Counted from the first letter of the stretch, positions 24,347-37,443 are shown. The stretch: DNA of 64,000 nucleotides from Piper betle (GCA_033002965.1 JAURVB010013957.1:174414-238413), one strand, 5' to 3'. Made by a program: numbers and translations. Notes: generated from the letters alone by a model not told the origin.

Positions 24347-25495
24347 GGAACACCACCACCCCTCGTCACTGCGCCACTCGTTCTTCCCTCGCCGGTGTCG
24401 GAGGAGCAGTTAAAATCTCCGATCCCTCCTTTCCCGGCCGACCGAAGGTGCTCTCTTTCCCCCTTTTCCGGCCACTTTTACCGGCCAACCTCTTCTTCTT
24501 TATGCTCTCTTCTCTCACTTCTTCTTCTTTTTACTTCCTCTCTCCCTCTCTTCTTCTCTCCCCACCGTCTTTCTCCGTGTCCACCGGCTTTCCGGCCGCT
24601 CTGTTTGGTGGGTATTCCCGCTTTCGCCGTTTTGTTTGGTAAAGTTTTGGTCTTGGTGCGTAGATCTGCTGTTTTCATTCGTTTTCTTTTGGTTTGTTTG
24701 GATTTGGAGGTTGGATTGTCTGTTGGCATTTTTTTAGGGGACAAAGTTTGGGGGTTTTTGTTGGATCTGGATGTGGTTGTTGTAGACCTGGCGGAAAGGG
24801 GGACTTGCTTTGAATTTTGATTGGGAACGGTGGTTTTTTTATAATGGCTGCAGTGAATTCGCTTTGTGAATTGAGTTGTATGGTGGATTGAAAAATAATG
24901 GACGGAATTGGTCTAGATCTGGTGGAAATGAATGAACTTGCTGTTTTGGTTGATAATTTGGTGATAAGGTTGGAATTAGAGAGTGTTTTTTGGTGTTTTG
25001 ATTGTGTTAAAGCAATCAGAATTTGACTTGTCGCAGAATTTTGATTGAGAATGGTTTTTCTTGCATAGTAGAATTGGTTAATGCGGTTTGATGAATTGGA
25101 AGTAGTGGATCAAAAAAGGGATATAATGTTATAGATCTGGTGTAAATGTGTGAGCTTGCTGTTTGGACTGACCATAAATGTTGAAAATTTGTTATTAAGA
25201 TTGGAATTTAGTGTGTGTTACTGGTAGTTTAATTGAGTTATTCGAGTAATTTCGATCAAATTTGCAACTTCATCTGATGAAAATCCCATATAGTATGATA
25301 CGAGTTCAAATCCACTCTCTTTTATCTAATTATGAAGTATGGATGGATTGTTTTTAACTTGGTCTTTTCTTCATGAGCCTATCTATTGATATGAGGATTG
25401 TTTTTATTGAATTGCTTTCAAGATCTGATGTTTTTATCACATGGTGCTTATTACTTGTATTGACATAGATTCAAAACTAACCGTGTTGCAGGAAA

Positions 25496-28400
25496 ATGGC
25501 ATCTCACATTGTTGGTTATCCCCGTATGGGCCCTAAGAGAGAGCTCAAGTTTGCTCTTGAATCCTTTTGGGATGGAAAGAGCAGCGCCGACGACCTGCAG
25601 AAGGTTGCCACAGACCTCAGGTGCTCCATCTGGAAACAGATGGCCAGCGCCGGCATCAAGTACATTCCAAGCAACACCTTCTCATACTATGACCATGTTC
25701 TTGACACCACTGCCATGGTTGGTGCCGTCCCCTCAAGATATGGTTATACAGGTGGCGAGATCGGGTTTGACATCTTTTTCTCCATGGCCAGGGGCAATGC
25801 TTCTGTCCCTGCTATGGAAATGACCAAGTGGTTTGACACCAACTAGTGAGTACTGTTGTTACCAGCCAGTGAGAATTTCTTACGGTTGATGGTTGTAAAT
25901 ATATGTAGGTTTTTTCCTTGTCTTTGACACCGCGTGTGTTCTTGATCCAGTCATTTTATTGTCCCGGAATTGGGCCCTGATGTCAAGTTCTCATATGCTT
26001 CTCACAAGGCCGTTAATGAATACAAGGAAGCAAAGGCGGTATGTAGTATTTGAACTATAGATTTCCTAGGTTTTCATTATTGTTCACTGGTCATCGTGTT
26101 CTTTTATTAGAATTTGTCTTGTGCTTCTATCTGATAGTTCTTATTTGTAATTCACTGATCATTGTGTTTGCTTATTAGAATTGCACTAGCTTGTATATAT
26201 GGTTACAGTTTTGTTTGTGATGCACTGAGTTCGGTGCTCTAATTGTATTTATATATTGTTGTTTATATGTTCTAATGTGGTTTTTTAATTGATTATTTTG
26301 CAGCTTGGAATTGATACAGTTCCAGTCCTTGTTGGCCCTGTATCCTATCTGTTGCTTTCTAAGCCTGCCAAGGACGTTGAGAGATCATTCTCAGTGCTCT
26401 CACTTTTGAACAAGATTCTGCCTGTTTACAAGTGAGAATTATTCTTGATAATGGGTCAATTTTTAACTTATATGGGAGCACTGACAACAATCCTGCTACA
26501 GGGAAGTCATAAGCGAATTGAAGGCTGCTGGTGCTTCATGGATTCAGTTTGATGAGCCCACCCTTGTGTTGGATCTTGATGCTCATCAATTGCAAGCATT
26601 TACTGAAGCATACTCTGAGTTGGAATCTACCCTCTCCGGCCTTGATGTGGTTGTTGAGACCTACTTTGCCAATGTTCCTGCAGCGGCCTACAAGTAAGTT
26701 GAATGGAACTAGCTATTATTGCACGGGCAAGTGATCTACTCAGCTCAATCGCTTATATATGTGTGAATTTTTTTTCTTCAGAACTCTTACATGCTTGAAG
26801 GGTGTAACTGCCATTGGTCTGGATCTTGTCCGTGGAACAAAGACTCTGGATGCGATCAAGAGTGATGGCTTCCCTCAGGGCAAATACCTTTTTGCTGGAG
26901 TTGTTGATGGAAGAAATATCTGGGCGAATGATTTGGGATCCTCTCTCACCACCCTTCAGGGTCTTGAGAGTATTGTTGGAAAAGGTATCTTTTCCAATTA
27001 CACAATTTTGTTGAGTATGCAAACATGGCTTAACTCTTCTTTGTACTGCGTCGCAGATAAGCTTGTTGTCTCCACATCATGCTCTCTTCTTCACACTGCT
27101 GTGGATTTGGTTAATGAGACCAAGCTTGACAATGAGATCAAGTCATGGTTGGCTTTTGCTGCCCAGAAGCTTGTTGAGGTCAATGCCCTAGCCAAGGCAT
27201 TGGCTGCACAGAAGGATGTGGTTAGTTATTTAATTGAATTGTGAATTTCATTTAAGGCATGCACTCTGGCGTGTTCCCTATATTATTTGCCTGTTCGTGA
27301 CTTGTTTTTAGATCTTGTTCATTTAATCATCTTTCAGCTCTGACCATTATTTTGGTTTTTGCTTTTGCCAGGATTTCTTTTCAGCCAATGCTGCTGCTCA
27401 GGCATCCAGGAAATCTTCACCTAGAGTGAACAATGAGGCTGTCCAGAAAGCTGTGAGTATTACTTTTCAGATGAATTGCATTTTTTGGGACACAATTTAA
27501 ATTTATAATGCTGTTTTACTAGGCTGCTGCATTGAAGGGATCTGACCACCGCCGTGCTACCAATGTCAGTTCAAGATTGGATGCCCAACAGAAGAAGTTG
27601 AACCTTCCCATTCTTCCAACCACCACTATTGGTTCCTTCCCCCAGACCTTGGCTCTGAGGAGAGTGCGTCGTGAATTCAAGGCTGGAAAGTAAGTGATCA
27701 TCTATGACTGGAGCTTTTAACCATTGTAATTGATTTTTAATTGTGCTGCAATACAAACTGAACCATAACTTGTTTGCAGGATTTCTGAGGAAGAATATGT
27801 GAAGGCCATTAGGGAGGAAATTAACGAGGTTGTCAAGCTGCAGGAAGAGCTTGATATTGATGTTCTTGTTCATGGAGAGCCAGAGGTGAATTTTTCTCGA
27901 TCATGCTTGGATGTTGTTCACACTCTATCCAGTAGCAAAACCATTTTATCATTTATCATAATCTTATTTTGCAGAGAAACGACATGGTTGAGTACTTCGG
28001 TGAGCAGTTGAGTGGTTTTGCATTCACGGTCAATGGTTGGGTGCAATCCTACGGTTCTCGCTGTGTGAAACCTCCTATCATTTATGGTGATGTCAGCCGC
28101 CCCAAAGCCATGACTGTGTTCTGGTCTACACTGGCTCAGAGCATGACCTCTCGCCCAATGAAGGGTATGTTGACAGGACCAGTAACCATCCTCAATTGGT
28201 CTTTTGTCCGAGTCGACCAGCCTAGGTAAATACTACGACATTTTCTAGCTTATTTTACTGTAGCAATTGCGCCCTTTAAAGTGAATGCCCTGAACATGAA
28301 TGATTTGTGATCTTGTTAGATCTGAAACCTGCTACCAAATTGCATTGGCCATCAAGGATGAGGTTGAGGACCTTGAAGCTGCTGGTATCAATGTCATTCA

Positions 28401-28992
28401 AATTGACGAGGCTGCTTTGAGAGAAGGCTTGCCCCTCAGGAAATCTGAGCAGGCATTTTACTTGGACTGGGCTGTCCACTCCTTCCGCATCACCAACTGT
28501 GGTGTGAAGGACACTACTCAGGTACATTTTGATGAAGGATACGAGCATATAACATAGAACTCCTTCATTTGAACTAAGAGAAGCCAACCTGTTCTCATAT
28601 TTGTTGTGTGTCTGTTTTCTTAGATTCACACGCACATGTGCTACTCCAACTTCAATGACATTATCCACTCCATCATCAACATGGACGCCGATGTGATCAC
28701 CATTGAGAACTCTCGATCAGATGAGAAACTTCTCTCTGTCTTCCGCGAGGGTGTGAAATACGGTGCAGGCATTGGCCCTGGTGTGTATGACATCCACTCT
28801 CCTCGCATTCCATCAACGGAGGAAATCGCTGACCGTATCAACAAGATGCTTGCTGTGCTCGAGACTAACATTCTCTGGGTCAACCCTGACTGCGGCCTCA
28901 AGACCCGCAAATATGCCGAGGTGAAGCCTGCCCTCACCAACATGGTTGCGGCTGCCAAGCTCCTCCGCACCAACCTTGCCAGTGCCAAGTGA
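25496..28992 (+). CDS. METE: Cobalamin-independent methionine synthase
   Basis: It transfers a methyl group from 5-methyltetrahydropteroyl-triglutamate to homocysteine, making methionine for protein and S-adenosylmethionine. Exons: 25496-25845, 25951-26038, 26304-26431, 26502-26693, 26782-26984, 27057-27220, 27372-27452, 27523-27689, 27780-27885, 27975-28225, 28320-28521, 28624-28992. They join in frame to 766 residues, the plant family length. The N-terminal half begins [13 protein letters not shown]. The C-terminal barrel has [15 protein letters not shown] [23 protein letters not shown] and the zinc ligands H648, C650 (HTHMCYS), E672 (TIENSRS) and C734 (NPDCGLK). There is no transit peptide, so it is probably cytosolic. 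All catalytic residues are present, so I call it functional. The sequence most resembles monocot orthologs. Confidence 0.97.
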
Positions 28993-29284
28993 AGCATTGA
29001 GAATCGAGAACAGATATGAGATTTGTTGTGTTTTCCTTTCATTTTGAATAACTTGGGGATCTGGTGGATTGCTCCTAGGTATATTAAGTATTTTGTTTTG
29101 TTTTATTTTTTTTTTTGCTTGGATGGGAAATGGGTATTGAGCTAATGCTTTTTGTTATACCGATGAGGGAACAGAAATATATATTTTGTGCTATTAATGT
29201 CAGTTCTTTTTGTTCGAGTTGCTTTGGCTTCTGCCTACTGTAACAGCAAAGAAAGTCTTTCATTATCTTTAAAACATGAACCTG
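28993..29284 (+). other. Methionine synthase 3' UTR and downstream, source of inverted copies
   Basis: After the TGA comes an AT-rich trailer with a long T run (29100-29117). The block 29125-29284 recurs, reverse-complemented, three times in the array immediately downstream. I cannot fix the polyadenylation site from sequence alone. Confidence 0.6.
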
Positions 29285-29460
29285 GCTGGCAACTCGTAGG
29301 CTTGTTGCTGCTAAGTATGAAAAATTACATTATCTTTAAAACATGAACCTGGCTGGCAACTCGTAGGCTTGTTGCTGCTAAGTATGAAAAATTACATTAT
29401 CTTTAAAACATGAACCTGGCTGGCAACTCGCAGGCTTGTTGCTGCTAAGATGAAAAATTA
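29261..29460 (+). repeat. 67-bp tandem repeat, three copies
   Basis: Units start at 29261, 29328 and 29395 with CATTATCTTTAAAACATGAACC and end CTAAGTATGAAAAATTA. The third copy has lost one base. Near identity indicates a recent duplication. The unit's first half belongs to the segment that is inverted further downstream. Confidence 0.95.
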
Positions 29461-29536
29461 CATGGGGGCAGATAAAGAGGAGGATCAGAACTGTAGCTCT
29501 GCAAGTGCAAGTTGCTCTTCAAGTTCCTTACAATGC

Positions 29537-30630
29537 CACTCTGCTCTTTTAAGGCAAAGAAACAACCAGGCTTTAAATTATATTTATAAGGTTTTCATCG
29601 AAGTTAGAGCAGAGATTATGTTGATTCATAAATAACCTGCTAATCTTATTAGCATCATTTTTAAGAAGATACACTTGATTCCGGTTCATGTTTTGCAGAT
29701 ACAGAAGGATTTTCTTTTGGTATTAAAGAAGGTAGAAGCCAAAGCAACTCGAGCAAAAAAATGACATTAATAACACAAAATATATATTTCTGTTCCCTCA
29801 ATGGGGTAACAAAAAGCATTAGCTCAAAACCCATTTTTGCTCTTTTAAAGCAAATAAATAACTGGGCTTTAAATTGCATTTTTAAGGTTTTTATCAAAGT
29901 TTGAGTAGAGATTATGTTATTTGGTGATTCTATCAATAAATAACCTGTCAATCTTCTAGCATCATTTGTAGGAAGATGCACTTGATTCCAGTTCATGTTT
30001 TACCGATAATGAAGGATTAAGAAGATAGAAGCCAAAGCAACTCGAGCAAACAAACAACTGACATTAATAGCACAAAATATATATTTCTCTTCCCTCAATG
30101 GAGTAACAAAAAGCATTAGCTCAATACCCATTTCTGCTCTTTTAAGGTAAATAAACAACCAGACTTTAAATTGCATTTATAAGGTTTTCATCGAAGTTTG
30201 AGCGGAGACTATAAGGTTTTCATCGAAGTTTGAGCGGAGACTATGTTATTTGGTGATTCTATCAATAAATAACCTGCTAATCTTCCTAGCATTATTTTTA
30301 GGAAGATACACCTGATTCTAGTTTGTGTTTTATACATAAATAAGGATTTTCTTTCTTGTTAAAGAAGGCAAAAGCCAAAGCAACTCGAGCAAAAAAAATG
30401 ACATTAATAGCACAAAATATATATATCTGCTCCCTCAATGAGGTAACAAAAAGCATTAGCTCAAGACCCATTTCTGCTCTTTTAAGGCAAATAAACAACC
30501 AGGCTTTAAATTACATTTATAAGGTTTTTATCGAAGTTTGAGCTGAGACTATGTTATTTGGTGATTCTATCAATAAATAACCTGCCAATCTTACTAGCAT
30601 CATTTTTAGGAAGATACATCTGGTTGCAAT
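29537..30630 (-). repeat. Tandem array of ~293-341 bp units holding inverted copies of the METE 3' UTR
   Basis: Three full units and a partial fourth. Each full unit contains a block (29731-29838, 30024-30135, 30365-30475) that is the reverse complement of 29125-29235. Matching landmarks are AAGCCAAAGCAACTCGA, CTGACATTAATAGCACAAAA and AACAAAAAGCATTAGCTCAA. Homology extends weakly to 29284. The unit ending at 30475 carries an internal 35-bp duplication (30180-30243). No ORF is convincing. Confidence 0.9.
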
Positions 30631-30639
30631 GACAGATTC

Positions 30640-31990
30640 CATTAATAACATGAAGTAACAATTATTCCCATAGAAGAATTAAGTGAAATCAGTGGTAGTT
30701 ATTTGCTTGGGAAAAGGTTGTAGTGTTTCATTGAAGAATCATAGTCACTAAGAATCCTTGTAACCACCATATGCATACTTAAAAGTTTATACTTCCCTAT
30801 ATTAATATTTCCGCTTATATATTGCAAAGTTGAAATTTATCATGCCCATAAGAGTAGAGATGTTAAAAATTTCCCCCAAAAAAGTTATAATAATAATATG
30901 ATATTTTTCCAAAAATAAAAACTTCATTGGTAGGAAGTCCTACATGTCATGCAAACTCCATTTAGATAAACTATACTAACATTTCTCAATCAAAGATCCC
31001 CTAATAAGAAGAATATGAGCAGGTTTACAATGTAGGGGGCTTACAATATGATTCTCAATATGTAAATGTAAAGAGTCTCAATAACCATAGAAGAGGATTT
31101 ATCACATTTTCCTATTGGCTACCTTTTGTTTATAGTGAATTTGATTCCCTTGATACCCAATTCTATAGCAATAGAAATCTTGATCTTGATACCAATTTCT
31201 ATAGTGATAGAAATCTTGAATCTTATAGTGTTGGGATAAACGTGATTACAAATAGGCACAAAGTATCGTCGAGGGTAGGCTCCCAAAAAAGACTTGTAAT
31301 AGGTATTACCTATCTCAATCTAAAATTTAACTCATTTCTTATTAGCCTATATATAAGTTAACAATATTATAATATCATCCACGAATTTATTTTCCATTAG
31401 CCTATATATAAGTAACTAACATTATAATTGATAGATGTAGGATGAACGTAATAACTCTTTTTCACACATCATCTTGTAACTTGTAACTTGCCTTTAATAC
31501 CACTTCTTGGACTTCTTAGGCCCGTAACTCTAATATTACTTCTTGAGCCTTTTAGGCCCCTGACCAAATTCTGTTAACATTGTTAAGCCTTTTAGGCCCC
31601 CTAAATGGTACAATAAGGCTTTTTATTAGGTTATATATAAGTTATCAATATTATCTAAAATTAATGTGAGATAAACTCAACACAAACATTATCAAACTAG
31701 ATAATACAATTTCAATCGTAAATTGTTTGCATACATATTATTAAAATTCTATATTTTTCAAAATTTTTCTAAATAAAGTTTAGAACAGCACTTGCTTCAA
31801 ACTTTGGCGAAATTAAATACAATTTGGCTATGCTCCAAATCAAAATGTATTAATCATGAATTCGTCTTAAAAACAATATATTTTCGTATCAAATCAAATT
31901 TTGAGCTAAATGATTAAACGTATGACTCGACCTCAACACTAAAATTAAAATTTGACAACAATAAATAAATTAATTAAAATAAAAATATAT
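30640..31990. other. AT-rich intergenic DNA with possible LTR remnant
   Basis: 31230-31687 begins TGTTGGGATAAACG and ends GATAAACTCAACA, resembling copia-type LTR termini. It contains repeated TTTTAGGCCCC words (31510-31600) and some similarity to 10140-10300. No coding sequence was found. Confidence 0.35.
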
Positions 31991-32184
31991 AATAATTTGT
32001 AAATGGTCCCACTTTGTAGGCGTGAGAAAAATGGTCCCACCTCAAATTATTAACCCATATTTCTCACGCCAAAAACAAAAAAAAGTTCCCACCTTTTTGG
32101 GCTTGCTCCTCCCCTCTGCAGTCGTCATCGCCGTCGCCGCCGTCCGGCGTCCGATCTCCGCCGTCACCATCGGAGATCTCAGCC

Positions 32185-35100
32185 ATGGCGCGAGACTTGG
32201 TGTCGGCACCCGGTTCCCGGCTCCCCTCCTCCACGGTGGGCGCAGCCCCTTCCCTTCTCGCCCCTCCTTTACAGTTCCGCTTAGAGATTGGATCTCTCCC
32301 TCCCCGGCGGCCGGATTTCCTGCTCCTGCTCCGCTCCTCCCTTGAGCGTCAGCGATGGATTTCCTGCTGCTGGTATCAATGTGAGTTTTTTCAACTGCTG
32401 GGGCTCTGTTGGGTACTGGAAAAGTCTGTGTCTTGGGCAGATTGATGAACTGGTTCAGTTTGTTCCTTCTTTTTGGTGTTTAATGGAATGACATCGAAAA
32501 TTTTGCTTGATGAAGGAGAATTGTGGTTTAATTGTGCTATTCTTAGCTGATTTTGGTATTTTGTGATATTTTTGTGATTTGGGGTATGAGGTAGTAACTT
32601 TATCTTACTCCATGATTAGAATGGAGAATTATGGTTGTTGGGGTGCTGGAAAGTCGGTGTCTTGTATTCGTTAGAATTGGTTGAGTTCACTTTTTGTTGC
32701 TTGAGATGTGGTTGTTTGTTGGATGGTACTAGACTACTAGAATGGTGATGAAGAATTCACTTGCTATTGGTTTAATTGTGTTTTTCTTAGCTGAATATTA
32801 GTAATTTTACTTGGCATCGTGATCTAGAATGGTGATGATGAATTAGCTTTCTTCATGATAAAGTTATTCTATTTGTCATCGCGAAGTTAGAATAATTAAG
32901 TTTCTTCATGATTAGACTGCGGATTGGTTGGGTTTTCTTTACTTATTTTGGCGCGTGTGATGACATTATTTAAGTTTAATGTGTCACGGTTGATTTTACT
33001 TTCGGTTCTGGTTTTGTTGTTAGAAACCATCGGAGGTGGGGATTATCAACGGGATTAGAGAGGTAGAAGATGATTCTGATGTTTTGATTGAGTGTAAAGA
33101 TGTGCACAAATCCTTCGGAGAGAAGCAGATTCTAAGAGGTGTGAGCTTCAAGGTGAATGATTTCATGTTGGCTAATGAAAATGCTGGTTTTGAAAAGTGT
33201 ATGTTACGAATTTTTTTATTCTCTTTCCATAATACACATTTGTTGAATGAGGAAACAATTATGTTTTTGTATGTTGATGTCAGATGTTATTCGTATTGAT
33301 TTTGTGGGTAGCTCATAATGAACTTGTCAATTCCGTCATTTACATTTTTTAAGCAATAGTTGATGTTGTTAATACAACGGTACTAAATTGGTTTTAATTC
33401 TGATTATTATCTCCCATTGAAATAACCACAAAATTATATTTTCGTGGTAACAAAATATTCTAATCGTTCTCATGTACCATAAGGAATCGCTGTGTGATTT
33501 ACTACTCCTATGCACAGATTAGACATGGGGAGGCTGTTGGAATTGTTGGGCCTTCTGGCACAGGAAAGTCCACAGTTTTGAAGATTATCGCAGGACTTCT
33601 TGCCCCAGATAAGGTACGTGTGTTATCGTTGACATGTGTCTGCTTCTGGCCTCTGGTTCATCCTAATAACATGTATATTAGTTATGGACAGGGAGAAGTT
33701 CGTATTTGTGGTCAGACAAGACATGGATTAGTCAGTGATGAAGAGATATCTGGTCTTCGAATTGGCTTGGTATGGTCAAAACTTTGTGTTTCTCTTCTCA
33801 AAAACCAATTACTAAATATAAATATTTAATTTGACTTATAGGTGTTTCAAAGTGCCGCCCTTTTTGACTCTCTGACTGTCCGTGAAAACGTTGGTTTCCT
33901 TCTGTAAGGGACCTTGCTAAATACAGTGAGTTTTATTATCACTTGTCTGTTTAATCCAATCTGTCTATTATACTGGGTACCTTTTTGGTGTTTTGTATAT
34001 GTAGATATGAAAATTCACAGATGCCGGAAGATCAAATTGCTGGGCTTGTGACTGAGACACTCGCAGCTGTTGGCTTGAAGGTATTGAGAAGTTTATTATA
34101 GCATAGTTTGTTTTCATGAAGCTCTTGTTCATATTGTACTCCTCGTGCACTTATTTCTGCTTAATTGTCTATCCTCTAGTTGATGCCACAAGAATTAAGA
34201 TGAATTTTTCCAATTAGATGATGTGAAAGAACATAAGATATTTGAAGAAAGTTGTTGTAACTTCCTTAGCTTTGGACTTGCTAATAATGAAACGGAACCA
34301 TGGACGAGGACACCTGTGTGTATTCATCTTTTCTATTCTGCGGTCTATATGCGTAGATCTAGAATAGGCATAGGGACTAGATGTTCTGTTCTGTGCGATA
34401 GGTATGATAGCATATAGACAGGTCATTCACTTTATGGACTCAAAGATGGCCAAAATTTCATGTGGTTTCAATCTTTTTTCTTTTGTCCGATGCCCTGAGG
34501 ACTAAGATCAGGAAATAATATGGCAAGGGTGCTACTGTCATATTTAAAATAAAGTAATTTATGGGACCGATAGATTAAAAACATTTTGTAGAGATGCAGG
34601 GGAAAATGCTGGTGTATCTGATTGTCTCTTTGCAATCTTTCTATAGGGTGTTGAGGAGCGATTACCCTCAGAGTTGTCAGGTGGAATGAAAAAGAGAGTT
34701 GCATTGGCACGGTCGATTATTCATGATAACACCAAGGATTATATTGAACCAGAGGTCTGTTGATAATGATAGCCAATGTTTTCAATTACCACAGATGGCT
34801 AGGATGTATTGCTGCGTGCAATTTGATTTTTAAACTGTGATTACTGTTATAAAAGTAATTCGAAGAGCCCTTTCCATCTGTAATGCAGGTTCTACTATAT
34901 GACGAGCCTACCGCTGGTCTTGATCCCATTGCTTCTACTGTTGTGGAAGATCTCATTCGCTCAATGCATATTAAGGGTGAAGATGCCCTCGGTAAACCTG
35001 GAAAAATAGTTTCTTACGTGGTTGTTACTCATCAGCATAGCACTATTAGAAGAGCGGTTGATAGGTGACGTATCAGCTGTTATTTTCATGACTTTGGTTT

Positions 35101-35389
35101 TCCTCAATTTTTATACCCACCTCTAAGACTGATGGTTATCCAAATTTTCTCAGATTACTGTTTCTGCACGAGGGGAGAATTGTCTGGGAGGGAATGACGA
35201 ATGAATTTATGACATCAACCAATCCTATTGTTAGTCAGGTAAAGTTTGAGCATTTTTCATCCTTCGTCTTTCGCCCTTTCCCCCTCAAGCTCTCCTGTAT
35301 TTTTATACATTCAACTTGGAAATTGTGTGCTCGTGTTTGTGAACTTGCAGTTTGCATCTGGAAGTTTGGATGGGCCAATCCAATATTAA
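32185..35389 (+). CDS. TGD3: TGD3 / ABCI13, ATPase of the plastid lipid-import ABC transporter (apparent frameshift in exon 1)
   Basis: TGD3 powers the TGD1-TGD2-TGD3 complex that moves ER-derived phosphatidate-type lipids across the inner chloroplast envelope. Firm exons: 33024-33152, 33518-33613, 33692-33769, 33842-33903, 34005-34080, 34647-34754, 34889-35064, 35154-35238, 35351-35389. They give 282 in-frame residues with Walker A GPSGTGKST, signature LSGGMKKR, Walker B LLYDEPTAGLDP, the H-loop THQHS and the C-terminal FASGSLDGPIQY typical of TGD3. Exon 1 is probably 32185-32380 (strong donor AAT|GTGAGT): the ATG frame gives a transit-like MARDLVSAPGSRLPSS, but the frame matching family sequence (ISCSCSAPP) and joining exon 2 is shifted by one base. 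One base fewer would give 347 residues, close to Arabidopsis TGD3. Confidence 0.9.
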
Positions 35390-36935
35390 GCAAGCTACAC
35401 ATTGGTGGCATGCACATTCTCTATATTAATATGAACAGCCTACCGGGAACTGTGATTTGTTCGCATTTCTTTACTAAGCATGCATTATATGGATCGAAAT
35501 GTGTTCATAACATTCTCACTTGTATTACTGTCAATCAAAACAGTGGCCACTGTGATCATGTGTAAATATTTGTAAGAGGATGTACCACACTTGAATGAAA
35601 TTTGCAGCATTTTTCTAAAATCTTGCTATTGCTATTTACTACTATGAGTTTTGAGAATGAGAACTACGATATCATCGTAAATTAGTATTTGGTAAGACCA
35701 TGATATTGAAATCAAGTTCTCATGTGGGTCAATCTGGATTTCTTTGTTTGGCCTGTTCCCTCTAGGGTTTTGCAATGTGCTAGAATAGATTAAAATTGGA
35801 ACTTTTTTGTCATTCTAAATTCAATCCCAAATTCTCAGGTAGGGCTTATTCACGACCAAGTTAGCTTTTATATGAAATAGGTGAGACGTGTTGCCCGCGA
35901 CGGCTTATAGTGTAGGTAAATTTTAATTTTATAGATAAATTCTTGATGAATAATTAGATAAATTATATAGTAATCTAATATTTTAGATATGTCTTTGATA
36001 AAGATTTTGTTTGATAGATTTTAATTAAATAAGAATATAGTCTATAATAATTTGATTTGTTATTATTTTTCTTTTTATTTTTATTTTTCGATTGGTTAAA
36101 TCTCCTACGTTTAATCAGAGTTCAATATTGAGTTTCCATTTTATTAATACTATGCAAGATGTTGCACCATGTATAACTTATATTACAAATAAAATTTAAT
36201 TTTATAAATAATCTCTTGTTGAATAATAAAAAAGATCATAATAACATAATATTTTAGATACAGATCTAATTGATTTTAAAGATAAAATCTTAATTTAATG
36301 AAAAGATAAATTATAATAATTTGATTCATTATTTTTATTTTTGTTGTACTTTGTTGGTAATAACTTATTATTTTAATCAAAAATTAATATTGACTCCCCT
36401 TTTATTAATAAGAGAATAAAAATTAATATTGAATTCCCTTTTTGAAGAAGAGAAGATAAAGAGTAGATTTATCAATCGACTTAACTCACTAATATGAATA
36501 AATACATTTCAATGACTCGGCTTGGTGGCCTTTTGAGTTGGCTGTGATATTTTTTAAGGAAAATATCATAAATGATCACATTTCATAGTTTTCTTTAAAA
36601 AATAATCAAGTTTACAAAATTATTTTAAAAATAACTATTTTTAAATTTTTATATCAATTATAACCAAATTCTATCATTTTTAACTAACAACAAAAATACC
36701 CATGAGATATATTTTTACTAATACCAAAAATATAATAGATAAAACTTATATTTTTTTACTAACTTTATAAATTAAAAAAAATTAACTAATAAATATTAAA
36801 TAGAATATAAAACTATATTATTGATGAGATAAAAATGCAAAAAAATATTTTTATTAAATTTTGGATAATTAAAAAGGAAATTAAATTTTATGCCATCAAA
36901 AATAAAAAAAATTATATAAATATATATATATATAT
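35390..36935. other. TGD3 3' UTR and AT-rich intergenic DNA
   Basis: Moderate composition up to about 35880 is compatible with the TGD3 3' UTR. Beyond that the DNA is AT-rich, with no supported gene or element, and ends in a (TA)n run at 36918-36935. Confidence 0.5.
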
Positions 36936-37443
36936 AGCCGAGGCAGGAAATCGGCTCTCTACGCCACAATGATCTGGGCCGTCCGATTACAAGGGCGAGG
37001 GCAAAGTTTGTTTTTTTACCTGTTGTGGCCGCCGCCGGCCAGATCTGGCCGGGGCACGGTCAGGTCGCGGTCGGATCTGGCCGCGGCTGACCGCCCACAA
37101 CCGGCCGCAGCCCGCCCGCATCTGGCGGTGGCCAGATCTGGCCGTGGCGGGCGCCGGGGCAGGGGCCGGGGCGGTGGTCGTGGCGGGCGCCGGGCGGGGG
37201 CCGGGGCTGGGGCCGTGGCGGGCGTTGGGGCAAAGGGTTGGCCACCCTCCCCAGCCACAGCGGCGGCGCTCCGCCTCCGCCCCTCCATATAATCTGGACC
37301 GTCCTTCTAATCGGACGGTCCAGATCAAATTAAATTTTTTTTTAAAAAAAAACTAATAAATTTGGGCCGTCCTTGTAATCGGACAGCCCAGATCATTGTG
37401 GCGCAGAGAGCCGATTTCCTGCCTCTGGCGCAGGAAATCGGCT
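36936..37443. mobile_element. Foldback/TIR element with GC-rich cargo (copy 2, best preserved)
   Basis: Terminal inverted repeats of about 60 bp: the left end reads AGCCGAGGCAGGAAATCGGC then TCTCTACGCCACA and ATGATCTGGGCCGTCC; the right end is its inverse. The right terminus is itself a hairpin (AGCCGATTTCCTGC and its complement around CCTCTGGC), and the left has lost about 16 bases of that hairpin. It sits inside a (TA)n tract on both sides, so TA is the likely target. The interior (37020-37290) is GC-rich with repeated CAGATCTGGCCG words and codes for nothing recognisable. Confidence 0.75.

Noticed and set aside
29661..30498. Similar ORFs (FICFKRAKMGFEL and FICLKRAEMGLEL) on the minus strand downstream of METE
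   Set aside because: They are the same tandem unit read twice, with no domain. They reflect the repeat, not a gene family.
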